Assembly: GCF_033568475.1 (NCBI RefSeq)
Contig: NW_027331833.1
Location: 1,798,001-1,862,000 of the forward strand
DNA length: 64,000 bases
Direction: 5' to 3'
Origin: Henckelia pumila
Taxonomy: Eukaryota; Streptophyta; Magnoliopsida; Lamiales; Gesneriaceae
A model generated the notes under the pieces. That model searched no databases. It was not told the DNA's origin and saw only the letters and a program-made list of their open reading frames with translations. Each line of letters opens with the position of its first letter. Position 1 is the stretch's first letter. This document shows, piece after piece, positions 52,882-64,000 of this stretch. Made by a program: the position numbers and the translations under genes.

Positions 52882-55800
52882 ATGCCTCCCCGTAAAGCAC
52901 CGGTCATTAGACAGCCATTAGTGGTTCCTCCAGCTGAACCAGTACAAGTACCACCGCCAATTGTTGAAACTCAGAATGCACAGGGTAGTACATCTACTGA
53001 CCCGTTGGATCCTACTGCTACTCCAATGGAGACTTTGTTAAAGCGATTTCAGTCATTCAAACCGCCAAAACTGAAAGGAACAGAAAACTCAGTTGATTGT
53101 GAAAATTGGCTTGAAGATATAGAACAACTATTTGAATCACTTGACTATACAGATGATCGTCGTATCCGACTGGTAATACATCAACTTCATGAAGTTGCCA
53201 AAAGTTGGTGGATTACTACCAAACGGGCATTGGAACAATGAGGTACGATTATCACCTGGACTGTATTTAAAACTGAGTTCTATCAACGTTTCTTTCCAGT
53301 CTCCTACAGGAAGGATAAGGGTGCTGAATTTGCCAATCTAAGGCAAGGTAATTTGAATATCGAGGAATATGTGGCCAAATTTTCAAGTCTTTTGAAGTTT
53401 GCACCACATATAGCAGCTACTGATGAAGCAATGGCGGATCAGTTTATCAATGGCCTTAATCCAGATGTGTTTACCTTGGTGAACAGTGGACGACCAAATA
53501 CTTTTGCTGATGCCTTGAACAAAGCTAAGGGAGACGAAGCAGGTATTTTGCGACAAAGAGGAACACCGTTCATTCCACAGCCATTTCCCCAGCCTGTATC
53601 AGCTTTCATTCCACAGAATCCGCCACAGTTTCAGCAAACATCTCCCAGATTTGAGGGAGGAAGCAGTGGCAGAAAGGATTCTAGATTCAGGCCAAAGGGA
53701 AAGCAATTTAAGAAGCCAGGTAGTAGTTCTTCAAGTTCTAGTGGACAGAGACAGTTTGGGGCAGGTCAGAGAACTGGTGAATCAGGAGCATTCTGTTTTA
53801 AGTGTGGTGGAAAACATTCAAGTGATCAGTGCAAGGGTGTGACAGGTAATTGCAATATTTGTCGTCAACCTGGTCACTATGCCAAGGTATGTCCTCAAAG
53901 AGTTATAGGTGAAAGTTCTTCTCGACCAATACCTCAGGCCGAAAGGCAATCAGTGCATTCATTTCAGCCTCAGCAACCTCAGCAACAGATCAGAGGAGGA
54001 GGAAGCCAGACTGTGACTCAACCTCCTAGACAACAGGCTCGAGTTTTTGCATTTACTGAGGAACAGGCACAGGCGGCACCTGACGATGTCATAGCAGGTA
54101 ACTGCTTTATTTATGGTTATCCTGCCTATGTTTTGATAGATACAGGTGCATCTCATACATTCATCTCTGAAAAATTTGTTATGATGCATTCTTTATCTTC
54201 TGAGCCATTGCCTACTGTTGTTTCTATTTCATCACCGTTGGGTGAAGGTATTATATCTGTTCGAATGATTCGAAATTGTGCGTTGCAATATGACGGGAAT
54301 GTGATTAATATAGATTGTATAGTACTTGGATTATCAGATTTCGATTGTATTGTTGGTATCGACATGTTAACCAAGTACAGAGCAACTGTAGATTGTTTCC
54401 AGAAAGTGGTTCGATTTAGACCAGAAATGGCATCTGAATGAAAATTCTATGGTAAGGGTTCTCGAGCCAAGATTCCTTTGATATCTTTGTTATCTATGAC
54501 CCGTTTATTGCAGAGAGGGGCGAAAGGATTTCTGATTTATGCAGTCGATGTATTGAAATCCAGTCCAGCAGTAACAGATATTCCAGTTGTGCATGAATTT
54601 GCTGATGTATTTCCTGATGAAATTCCTGGTTTACCTCCAGTACGAGATATAGATTTCAGTATTGATCTAATGCCAGGTACGCAACCAATATCCAAGGCTC
54701 CTTACAGAAGGGCACCTATTGAATTGAAGGAGTTGAAGGATCAATTGGAAGATTTGTTAGCCAAGGGGTACATTAGACCGAGTGTTTCACCTTGGGGTGC
54801 TCCGATACTGTTTGTACGAAAGAAAGATGATTCCATGCGCTTATGCATTGATTATCGTCAATTGAACAAGGTAACCATCAAGAATAAATATCCACTGCCT
54901 AGAATAGATGATTTGTTTGATCAGCTACAGGGTTCAGCTATCTATTCGAAGATTGATTTGTGATCTGGATATCATCAACTGAGAGTACGAGATGAAGATA
55001 TTCCTAAAACTGCTTTTAGAACAAGGTATGGACATTATGAATTTATCGTCATGCCTTTTGGTTTAACCAATGCTCCTGCAGTATTTATGGGATTGATGAA
55101 TCGGGTATTTCAGAAATATTTGGATGACTTTGTCATTATTTTTATCGATGATATCTTGATCTATTCCAAGAATGTACATGAGCATGCTGAACATCTCCGA
55201 CTCATTTTACAGACTTTGAGAAATGAGAAATTATATGTTAAGTTATCGAAATGTGAATTTTGGTTGCAGAAAGTTGTGTTTCTTGGGAATATTATTTCAG
55301 GTGATGGGATTTCAGTGGATTCAAGCAAGGTCGAGGTTGTATTGAATTGGCCTAGACCTACATCAGTACCAGAAATACGGAGTTTTATGGGCTTGGCAGG
55401 TTATTATAGACGTTTTATCAGAGATTTTTCCAGCATTGCGAAGCGTATTACGCAACTGACTCAGAAGAATAAGCCGTATGTCTGGACTGAAGCCTGTGAA
55501 ACTAGTTTCTTGGAGTTGAAGAAAAGGCTTACAAGTGCACCTGTCTTGACGATTCCATCAGGTACAGGTGATTTTGTTGTATATTGTGATTCTTCTCACA
55601 AGGGTCTGGGTTGTGTGCTTATGCAGAGAGGTCATGTTATCGCTTATGCTTCGAGACAGTTAAAGCCACACGAGACTCGATATCCTATCCATGATCTGGA
55701 GCTTGCCGCTATTGTCTTTGCATTGAAGATATGGCGACATTATCTTTATGGTGAGAAGTTTGAAATCTTTTCAGATCAAAAAAGTTTGAAATATCTGTTT

Positions 55801-57474
55801 TCGCAATCAGAATTGAATATGAGACAGCGTAGATGGCTTGATTTATTGAAAGGTTTCGATTGCGAGATTAAATATTATCCAGGAAAATCTAATGCAGCTG
55901 CGGACGCCTTAAGTAGAAAGGTATGTTCTTTATCCTTATCTACGATAGGTGTATCTCAAATGGTGGAAGATTGTTGTCTTTCTGGATTAATATTTGCAAC
56001 AAATATGCACCCTATCTGTGTTTGTGCTATACGAGCTGAGCCAGAACTTTTGATACGAATCAAAGAAGCAAAGAAAGATGATCAGAATATTCAGAATTCG
56101 ATTGCTATGGTCAGATCTGGACATCAATCTGAATATCAGGTCAGTGCTGATAATGTGTTATATGTGAATAACAGACTTGTTGTTCCAGATGTTTCAGCTT
56201 TGAAACAACAAATCTTGAAAGAGGCTCACAGTAGTCGATTCAGTATTCATCCTGGTGGCAGAAAAATGTATAATGATTTGAAAATGCAGTATTGGTGGAA
56301 ACAAATGAAGTCAGATGTGACTGAATTTGTAGCCAGATGTTTGAATTGCCAACAGGTAAAAGCAGAAAGAAAGAAACCAGGTGGTCTATTGCAGAGTCTA
56401 TCAGTTCCAGAATGGAAATGAGATCACATTTCCATGGATTTCGTTACACAGCTACCACGTTCATCCAGAGGGTGCGATGCCATTTGGGTGATTATTGATC
56501 GTTTGACGAAATCAGCATGTTTTATTCCGTACAGAATGACGTACAGACATGATCAGATGGCAGAAATCTACGTCAGAGAAGTGGTAAGATTACATGGTGT
56601 GCCTAAATCTATTGTTTCAGATCGAGACCCTAGATTTACATCACACTTTTGGCATAGCTTGCAACAAGCTCTTGGTACTCAATTGCATATGAGTACAGCT
56701 TATCATCCTGAAACAGACGGACAGTCAGAGCGGACTATCCAGACACTTGAGGATATGTTGAGAGCTGTAGTACTAGATTTTGGTACTAGTTGACAAGATT
56801 TATTACCACTTGCAGAATTCTCTTATAATAACAGCTATCAGACGAGCATTGAGATGGCTCCTTTTGAAGCATTGTACGGAAAGAAATGCAGATCACCGTT
56901 GTACTGGGATGATATCTCAGATGTTCCTGATGTTGGGCCTGATATGATCTGAGAAATGACAGAGAAAGTAAAGCTTATTCAGAAAAGAATGAAAACAGCT
57001 CAGGATAGACAAGCAAAGTATGCAAATATCAGACGACGACCTCTATCTTTTGATCAGGGAGACAGAGTTTTCTTGAAAATTTCTCCGTTTAGAGGTACGG
57101 TCAGATTTGGAAAGAGAGGAAAGTTATCTCCACGTTTTATCGGTCCATATGAGATTATCGAGAAGATAGGCGATCTTGCTTATCGACTTGCCCTTCCTCC
57201 ATATTTGTCTAGTATTCATGACGTATTCCATGTCTCTATGCTGCGGAAGTATCAGCCAGATCCTTCCCATATTCTTCAGCCTGATGAAGCTGAACTTGAC
57301 GAGACTCTTAGTTATTTTGAGCAGCCTATTCAGATTCTTGATCGCAAAGACAAACAGCTCAGAAACAAAATAATTCAGCTAGTCAAAGTTCAGTGGAGTC
57401 GACATGGCATCGAAGAAGCGACTTGGGAGACTGAGTCAGACATGAGACAGAGATTTCCAGAGTTGTTTCATTGA
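52882..57474 (+). pseudogene. Gypsy Gag-Pol polyprotein with six TGA codons
   Basis: One frame of 1531 codons without any frameshift. Its domains are: Gag (PMETLLKRFQSFKPPKLKG onwards), the CCHC knuckle CNICRQPGHYAKVC, and protease with VLIDTGASHTFI. RT follows with YRQLNKVT and [10 protein letters not shown]. RNase H has catalytic YCDSS, DLELAA and FSDQKSL. Integrase has an HHCC finger (HPGG ... CLNC), DFVTQLP, SDRDPRF and HPETDGQSE for the D,D,E triad. The polyprotein closes with a chromodomain-like tail ending RFPELFH. The interruptions are TGA at 53239, 54439, 54961, 56419, 56791 and 56950. From the family text, three replace Arg CGA and three replace Trp TGG. All catalytic residues remain. 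The element is coding-dead by point mutation only. Confidence 0.95.
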
Positions 57475-57573
57475 TGTGAGTTCTTATTTTGTTTTATGCT
57501 ATTTCATTATCTTATGTGTATACAGATTGTCTATACAGCTTGCTTATGATTTCGAGGACGAACTCATGTCTTA

Positions 57574-57585
57574 GTGGGGGAGAAA
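57574..57585 (+). promoter_or_regulatory. Polypurine tract of the Gypsy element
   Basis: gtgggggagaaa directly abuts the 3' LTR. It follows the usual 'gaggacgaac' text found at the end of this lineage's internal region. Confidence 0.92.
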
Positions 57586-59559
57586 TGTAAGGCCCGGGAT
57601 TATTTAATTTTAATTCGAGAATATTTAATTTGGGAATATTTAGAGTTTAGAATTAAATTCTAATATTCTTAAATGAATAAGGATTGAAATTGAATTAAAT
57701 CACTTTTCCGGGGACTGAATTGCAAATAGCTAAAAGTTCAGGGACTAAACTGTAATTTAGCCATATATATCTTAATTTCCACTTGATTTATATCTTATTA
57801 CACGTGAAAGCCATCAAAATTAAAGGGAATAGGCAGAAGACTCGGCTGAACCATCTTCAACACCATTTTTTATCCGAAAAAGCTTCGATAACTCGCGCTC
57901 CGGTTGTCAGATATTCCAAATAAATATATATCTGCGATCACAGCTCCGAGACCTTCGATTTGGTACATGTTTTATTCACATATCTCAGATTTTATTTTTA
58001 TGTGAAAGATGGAAAATTATGATTTTATCATATATGCGTATATCAGCTGTACCGATCGTGTATTCGCAGACGGTTCGGAAAAAGACTGTCGTTCGGATTT
58101 TATATAAATTTGGGAAGAATAATTCGAACACTACCATGTTTGATTGATACTGATTTTTATGGTAATGAGATGATATGTTAGAGATTATAAGTTATCTGGA
58201 TTGTTGGATTGATTTGGATATTGTTTGGATTGCCGGTTTTAGCCGTTATGCCGTCGATTTGCAAAATGTCAAGACTTTGATATTGTTGATTGAACGAAGC
58301 ATGGTTTGAATGGCATCTGATCTTGTTAGTTATTCGATATGTAATTTATCAGCTTTCTATCGAAGTTGCCGAACTCGAGATCTCCGAGTCAAACCGAGAA
58401 GGATTTGAAGCAAGGTTTGCTAGCATTTGCACTTGAGATTGAGTTGAGAAGTGGAGCAACCTTTTGATATGAATTTTCATTGATGTACTTGCAGATTTGA
58501 AGTACTTTCAGACGTGACATAGAAAGGTATAAATGACAGCAAATCCAGATGGGATAGAACGCTTGAAATAGCTTTCATTTCAAGTATTCCCATGTCAATC
58601 ACATACTTGTTTCTTTATATTTCTTATGTGATTATTTGTTTGTACTGCTTTGTTTGCTTATATGCTTAGTTGTTCAAGACGTGTTTTATATCTTTTAATG
58701 CATACAGCTTATGTTGCATTCATCTTGAACTCCAGCCTTAATAGCACAGAGGGCAGCCATCGCCTAGAGTGCAGATGACGTTTGGAGAGCTGTAGTGAGT
58801 GGCATGGACTGTAAATTTATTTCTAGAGTCAGCTTGACTCATGGCACTGAATATGGATTTATGTTCAGAGCCAGAAGACTCACTATAGTTGTACCAAAGT
58901 CAGAGGACTAAAATACTTGATGCCGCCTCGAATGGGAGTATCGGTGGTTTGATAGTTATTTTATTCCTCGGGATCCCAAAGAACTAAGTTTTATTGATAT
59001 CAGCTTGATAGCCTTCCTTTGCCATTTGCATTGCATTCACGTTTATTATCTCGCGTTTAAAGTTGTTTATACTGGGATTTTATTCTTACCGGAGTTATCC
59101 GGCTATTGCTTTGTTTTGTATGTGTGCATGGCAATAGGTGGGGCAGGAGCTAGTCAGAAAAGACAAGGATAGCTCGAGATAGAGGCATAGCAAGTGAGGA
59201 CACGGGCTTAAGTAGCACGACTTGTACTTTATGTTGTTGAACCATGCTAGAAGTGATACAAGAACTTTGTATATTATGGCTTGAATACATGCTAGTTTAT
59301 GTTTATTATGTTTAGAAGCTTGTAAGACGTTATAAGATAGCATGTATTTGATTTTGTAGCATGTATAAAAGATTATGACTTGTTTATCCATTCTTTGGCA
59401 GCAGATTTTTGATAGCATATTCCCCGATCGAGCGAGACCCTGCCTTTTAAAACAAAAATTTTTTTTTAGCTCTTGTTTCTTTAATTCTTTTAAGTACTTT
59501 TTTAATTGTTAATTACAATAAATTTCCCTAAGATAAGATTAGCAACCCGGGTCCCCACA
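57586..59559 (+). repeat. 3' LTR of the Gypsy element
   Basis: 1974 bp, partner of 50570-52543. Differences seen include c/t, g/a and a few transversions plus changes in a T-rich run near 59455. It ends CCCCACA and is followed by agaac. Confidence 0.96.
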
Positions 59560-59564
59560 AGAAC

Positions 59565-60084
59565 TTTATGAACTCCAAGTAAGAATTTGGGCTTGGCCAT
59601 GAGAAAAAGTAAAACCTAATAGAAGCTTGGGGGGTGGGGGTAGATGATTTTAGGATTGTATTCTATCTTATTCTATACCTTATCTAATCTAATATATCTA
59701 TCTTAAAAATTGTGAGTTTATTTGGGTAAAAAAGTGCGAGTTTAATTGTGTAATATCCACTTTGTCCTTGTGCCAATCTTAAAGATGGTGATAGTTTAAT
59801 TGAGTCATGCTCATTTTGTCCTTATGTCAACATTAAAGAAAGTAAGTGTCTCTTAATTGTCTTCCTCTAAATTTATTAATCACCAAAACTTTTGATTTAA
59901 TCACCAACAATTTCCCCCTTTTTCGTGATGTCAAAACCAAGTCGTTCTTGTCAATAATCAGACTGATTTAAGAATGCAGATCAAAAAAATTTCTTTCATA
60001 GATCGAATAAAAGTCTTTGGACAATAATCACTGATAAAAAAATGGCCAATTCTTTAATAAAGTGACTGATTCTTCAAGTTTAGG
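59565..60084. other. Spacer with retroelement 3'-end text
   Basis: A 36-bp copy of the sequence flanking the Gypsy element on its left lies at 59569-59604. At 59905-59925 the minus strand reads a purine tract (aaaaagggggaaattg) like the 3' end of a Copia internal region, which suggests the ORF remnant downstream belonged to such an element. Confidence 0.45.
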
Positions 60085-60870
60085 CTACTTATTCCCTTTT
60101 ACTTTTGTTGCCTTGGATGAGGTTGTATTTTCTCCTTTTTTGGCATCACCAACCTCATGTAGCAGATCAAGAATAACAGTGAGTTGAGTACCAAATGTGT
60201 CATGTAGTTCTTGAATCTTCGTTTCACTGGAAGCTTGTATGGTGTCAAGTTTGCGAAGAACCTCACCATATGACCTGATTTGTGTTCTGTGCATGTGGCT
60301 GACGGAGTCAGAAATCTCCTTAATCTTGTCCAGAATAGTTGTTTTGAAAGCATCAAGATCTGCAGAGTTGCGAGCAGTCTCCAATTGTAGTTCAGACACT
60401 ATGTTAAACAACTGATTGAAAAAGTCAGATAAAAACAGGGGTTGCTGCAAGACCGATGGTGATGAAGAAGAAGTAGTGTCCTGAATATTGGCTAACTCTT
60501 TTTCATTGATATCCGGAGAGACAGGAGGAGTAGGCAAGATCTCAATTACCTCTATCTCATCTGAGGAGAGTGAAATAGGAGAAGGACTTCTCGGTGGAAC
60601 AATATCCTCAAGATGTAGATGAGAAAAATTCACTTTCGCACTGATTGAAGGAGGCTGAGATTCCTTATGGAATAGTTCTGGAAGGATGTGAAATATAGCA
60701 TGGACTGATCAGATTTAATTTTCTCAAGCATTGATAATTTATCTGATTCTAAGTTCTTCTCAGCCGAAGAAGTTGTAGACTCAAGATGAAGTTGAGCTGC
60801 AACTGGAACATAAGGAATGATTGTTGTAGTCGGATCAAAGTTCAGTGACTCAGAAGTATTTCTAAAAATA
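60085..60870 (-). pseudogene. Retroelement-associated ORF remnant (coiled coil, Ser/Pro-rich)
   Basis: The minus strand is open from 60085 to about 60690 with PSPISLSSDEIEVIEILPTP, then a helical stretch (FFNQLFNIVSELQLETA, LDAFKTTILDKIKEIS) and a basic end (KKGENTTSSKATKVKGNK). Upstream, in another frame, the text continues (PYVPVAAQLHLEST, LSMLEKIKSDQ), so one frameshift lies near 60690. I associate the LLxEVxDAKKGE pattern with repeated ORFs of Gesneriaceae retroelements from memory. A plain host gene is less likely, given the purine tract at 59905-59925 and the frameshift. No catalytic domain is present. Confidence 0.55.
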
Positions 60871-60879
60871 TATAATAAA

Positions 60880-62460
60880 AATAATTAATAATTTTAGTGA
60901 CGAACTAAATAAAAGTAGTAATATTCAAAATAATAATAATTAGTAATATTTGAATTCAATATTGGGTTAAGCCCAATTTTTAGAGCACATTCATTTTGTA
61001 ATAGGAGTTTCTAGATTTTTTAATTGTAAATTGTAAACTGGTAAACTGATAATTCTAATACTGATGTCATGATTTTTTCATTAAAAAGAGATCAATTTGT
61101 TAAAAATTTTACTATAAATTATATTTATTTGCACGTTTTAATTTTTATATTTAATGCACTTATTATGTTTTTTTTTGGTGTTACAATTTTGTAAATTGTA
61201 AAGTTAACTGATAATTCTGATACTAGTGTCATGATTTTGTCATTGAAGAGAGATCAAGTCGTTAAAATTTTTTATTATTATAAATTATATTTATTTGTAC
61301 GTTTTAATTTTATATGTTTAATGCACTTATTATGTTTTTTTGTTGCTACATTTTAAATGAGAATTTGTATGTTTAAAATTTTATACCTTTAATTGTGCAC
61401 GAATGAAAAAGAAAAATAAAATCAATTACAAAAATATAAGAAAGAATGAAAATAAAAATAAAAATTTCTTCATTACAAAAAAAAAAAAAAAAGAAACAAA
61501 AAGAATATTAAAAAGTTTTTATAAAATAGTGGTTTAAACAACTTCTTAATTATTTTTAACTTTAAAATTGTTTTTCTAAAATAGTTAACCAAACACATTT
61601 TTAACTATAAAAACATTTTTATAAAATAGTCGTCAAACAAAAATTTATTCTTAAAAAAACTTTTAAAATGTTTTATAAAAATATTTTTAAAAGCACTTTT
61701 ATAAAAATATTTTACAAGTACATGTCTAAACGGAGCCTAAGATTAATCATGTATATTTATTATTTATTTTAAAAAAAATTTGAGAAAAAAATATATTCTT
61801 ACTAAAATTTTGATATATAATATTCTATTTTAAAATAACAATTTTCATTTACTTAAAAAATAATCTTGATTGATGGGATATTTTTTATTCAAGATATTGT
61901 GATTAATGTTAAACTTTAATTTTACAATAAAAATTTTTTACACAAATTTTTTTTTGTGTATTTTACAATAAAATTGACTAATAATATATATAAAAATAAA
62001 AATAAAAATATTTATATTTATATATATTCGGGTATGGGGACGGGGACGGGGATGAGGATCAAGTTCCCGCGAGTATGGGGATGGGGAATTCCCGATTAAA
62101 AATAACGAGGAATGGGCGGGGATAGGGACGGGTTTTGTATTCGCGGACGAGGATGGGAAAAGGCATCATCGTCCTCATCCCGCCCCATTGTCATCCTTAA
62201 TTAGAATGTCTCTACTATAATAATATAATAACATAGTAAGATAATTATATACACATGTTAATTGTTTCACATTAGCCACATTTTGATTTTCCTGATTAAC
62301 GACGATTATTTCCATCTTCCAATCCAAAAAATTACGTAACACAAGTGTCTCAAAAATAGTATTTTATGATTCCACTGACGAATCTGAGGAATACTACGTC
62401 GTCCAACATGTTACATGTCCAATAAATTGGATGACATGAAATACGTAGTTTATAAACTAG
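60880..62460. other. AT-rich non-coding DNA with half of a hAT-like MITE
   Basis: 60880-62020 is AT-rich, with A-runs and 'ttttataaaa' words. Two related segments, each with 'taattctgatact' and a 'tgtttaatgcacttattatg'-like end, lie about 165 bp apart (about 61040-61170 and 61205-61340). At 62030-62205 the text 'ggggacggggacgggg' ... 'ccattgtcatcctta' matches the right half of the hAT MITE family at 48128-49155, without a left end. No gene is seen. Confidence 0.5.
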
Positions 62461-63660
62461 CTAAATTTGCAATCTCTAGTCCTCAATCGTGTGCTTGGAT
62501 ATCTTATGGATTTCATTCTTGGCTCCAATAAGTTGTACTCGTCATTTATTAATGATATGTTTTTTTATTCAAAAAAAAAATTGGAAGACATGAAATATTT
62601 AAGCTACGTTTGGACGTATACTTTAAAAATATTTTTAGTGTTTAATAAGTTAAAAAAACTTAAAGTATGTCTTTGGGTAAATTTTTTGTAGATTATTTTT
62701 TAAAAATATTTTTAAAAAAATGTTCTTTAAGTATGGTTTCTAAAGAACAATTAGAAGGTTTTTTTTGAATTTTTTTTGGATAAAATCGCGGTTCAGAATC
62801 GGGTCGAGCAAACAGTGAATGGGGTGAAAATGGTAAATGGATCATTTTTCGTTCAAATCTCCTTCTCGCTAACCCTAATTTTTTCTCTCGCTCCCTCCAT
62901 CCCAATATTCCAATTGTCGTCGCCAAAACTAGAAATCGAAGAATTAAATCGATCATTTGAATCTCGTCTATTGGATTTTATCTGAAGGTTCCTTACCTTT
63001 TTTCATCTTAATCTTTGATATTATTGTGCCTTTTTTCCAAATTATTGTTGGTTATAATCGTTCTCCGATGATTGTGTCTGTAAAATATTTATGGCGGTGT
63101 ATGTATATATGAGTAGCCCATTATATTCTTACATCTTAGCTCAGCAGATCTTTAACATCCTCCGCACGCATTTGATTGGTTTTTTTTTGGGTGTTAGTCC
63201 GACCACCGCAAACCTGAGTGGTGGTGATTGAACAAAATTTACCATGGTTTATACTTTCGAGAATAACTTTTGATTTCATGATAGAAATGTGTCCTGTAAA
63301 TAAACTAAAAGCTCTAAAGAAAGCTAAAGGGCAGTACATATATGGCGTTTTATGTCTCCTCAAGAAAGGAATTTATTAAAGGGGATCTGATATACGGATT
63401 TTGGCTCGCAATTTCAGTTCACTCTCTTTGTTTGTTATTGAGCTTAGGGATTGATGGGGTATTGGCTTTCATGTTACTACATATGGATATCATTTGATTT
63501 GATTTGATTCAGTGTTTCCTATGAGAGTTTCAAGTACAAATGATAAAAATGGAGGTCGAAAAGCGAGAAACAAAAGGGTGTCCTTTATTTTGAACTCCAT
63601 TCACTTGATGGTGGCTTTGCTAACCTTTCTCCATACCATTTTTTTCCCTTCGTTTGGAAG
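62461..63660. other. Unassigned region with a possible orphan 5' leader
   Basis: At 62855-62990 the plus strand reads 'ctaaccctaattttttctct' then 'cgctccctccatcccaatat', the typical texture of a plant 5' untranslated leader with a telo-box-like aaccctaa, followed by a GT-like border near 62990. No protein-coding exon follows before the LTR at 63662, so this may be the first exon of a gene continuing beyond the window or a relic. Confidence 0.3.
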
Positions 63661-63661
63661 A

Positions 63662-64000
63662 TGTTAGGAACAATAATTCCTAACGACTCAAATACAAATA
63701 CAATTCAAGATTCAATAAAAATATCTGAATATTGCTATTTAGATAAAGGTTTAATCCCTTTACAAGAGGAAGACTCTTGCCCCTAGCACAAGCTAGTTGA
63801 ATCTTCAAAATAAATCTGAATATCCTCCCTAACAATCTCCTCTCTATTTATTCTCTTCCCCGATCTAGATCCTTTTGATTAGGATAAGGGCTTGGGCCTG
63901 CTTGGTCTATTGGGCCTATTTAATCCCTTTATAAGAGGAAGACTCTTGCCCCTAGCACAAGCTAGTTGAATCTTCAAAATAAATCTGAATATCCTCCCTA
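63662..64000. repeat. Probable LTR fragment, cut by the window end
   Basis: It starts TGTTAGGAACAATAATTCCTAAC, a TG-type terminus with a built-in palindrome. About 80 bp starting 'tttaatccctttacaagagg' at 63750 recur at 63919 with one difference, period 169. TATA-like 'tctatttattctct' is near 63841. The partner LTR is outside the window. Confidence 0.45.

Larger units (their letters stand above)
50570..59559 (+). mobile_element. Young Ty3/Gypsy element, Tekay/Del-like
   Basis: A full element of 8990 bp. Both LTRs are 1974 bp, start TGTAAGGCCCGGG and end GTCCCCACA. A perfect 5-bp duplication, agaac, is at 50565-50569 and 59560-59564. The primer-binding site and polypurine tract sit where expected. 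One gag-pol frame crosses the whole interior and is broken only by six TGA codons. Domain order gag, protease, RT, RNase H, integrase marks Gypsy. The C-terminal tail with 'ILDRK', 'VKVQW' and 'EEATWE' is the chromodomain-like end typical of the Tekay/Del lineage. By eye about 17-18 single-base differences separate the LTRs, near 1%, so the insertion is recent. Confidence 0.96.

Overview
This is nuclear DNA of a flowering plant: AT-rich, with intron-containing genes, GT-AG splice sites, plant-specific gene families and a dense mixture of LTR retrotransposons and MITEs. Gene style points to a eudicot. Some retroelement ORFs resemble what I know from Lamiales (Gesneriaceae-like) genomes, but that placement is inference.

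Layout. 1-4.6 kb is AT-rich intergenic DNA with small repeats. 4.7-7.9 kb carries a complete half-size ABCG transporter, closest to ABCG21 (+). 8-20.7 kb is a repeat field: a probable solo LTR, a plastid trnfM-like fragment, nested PIF/Harbinger, MULE and hAT MITEs, a complete but coding-poor Copia-type element (12694-17225, TSD tcaat), and an LTR relic hit by two more MITEs. 20.8-34.9 kb is the gene-rich island: isoprenylcysteine methylesterase ICME (+, 11 exons), a lysine-rich arabinogalactan protein of the AGP17/18/19 type (-), and the large chloroplast tRNA adenosine deaminase TADA (-). 36.1-37.1 kb holds an unprocessed MEI2-like pseudogene fragment.

From 38 kb on the window is mostly mobile DNA. 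There is a full Sirevirus-like Copia element on the minus strand (38323-46614, TSD taaac) that has lost its integrase. A fold-back MITE and a hAT MITE follow. A small four-exon gene model of unknown function (49175-50501, minus) comes next. It is hemmed in by that hAT MITE at its stop and by a young Tekay/Del-like Gypsy element (50570-59559, TSD agaac) 69 bp upstream of its ATG. The last 4 kb holds a retroelement ORF remnant, a hAT-like half element, a possible orphan 5' leader and the start of another LTR.

The host genes do not form one pathway. ABCG21 acts at a membrane in export, ICME reverses carboxyl methylation of prenylated proteins, the AGP is a GPI-anchored cell-surface proteoglycan, and TADA edits the wobble base of plastid tRNA-Arg. 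The most unusual signal is a dyad-symmetric motif with four half-sites (two GRTGTTG followed by two CAACAYC), repeated about 16 times through the Sirevirus-like element in LTRs, coding and non-coding parts alike.
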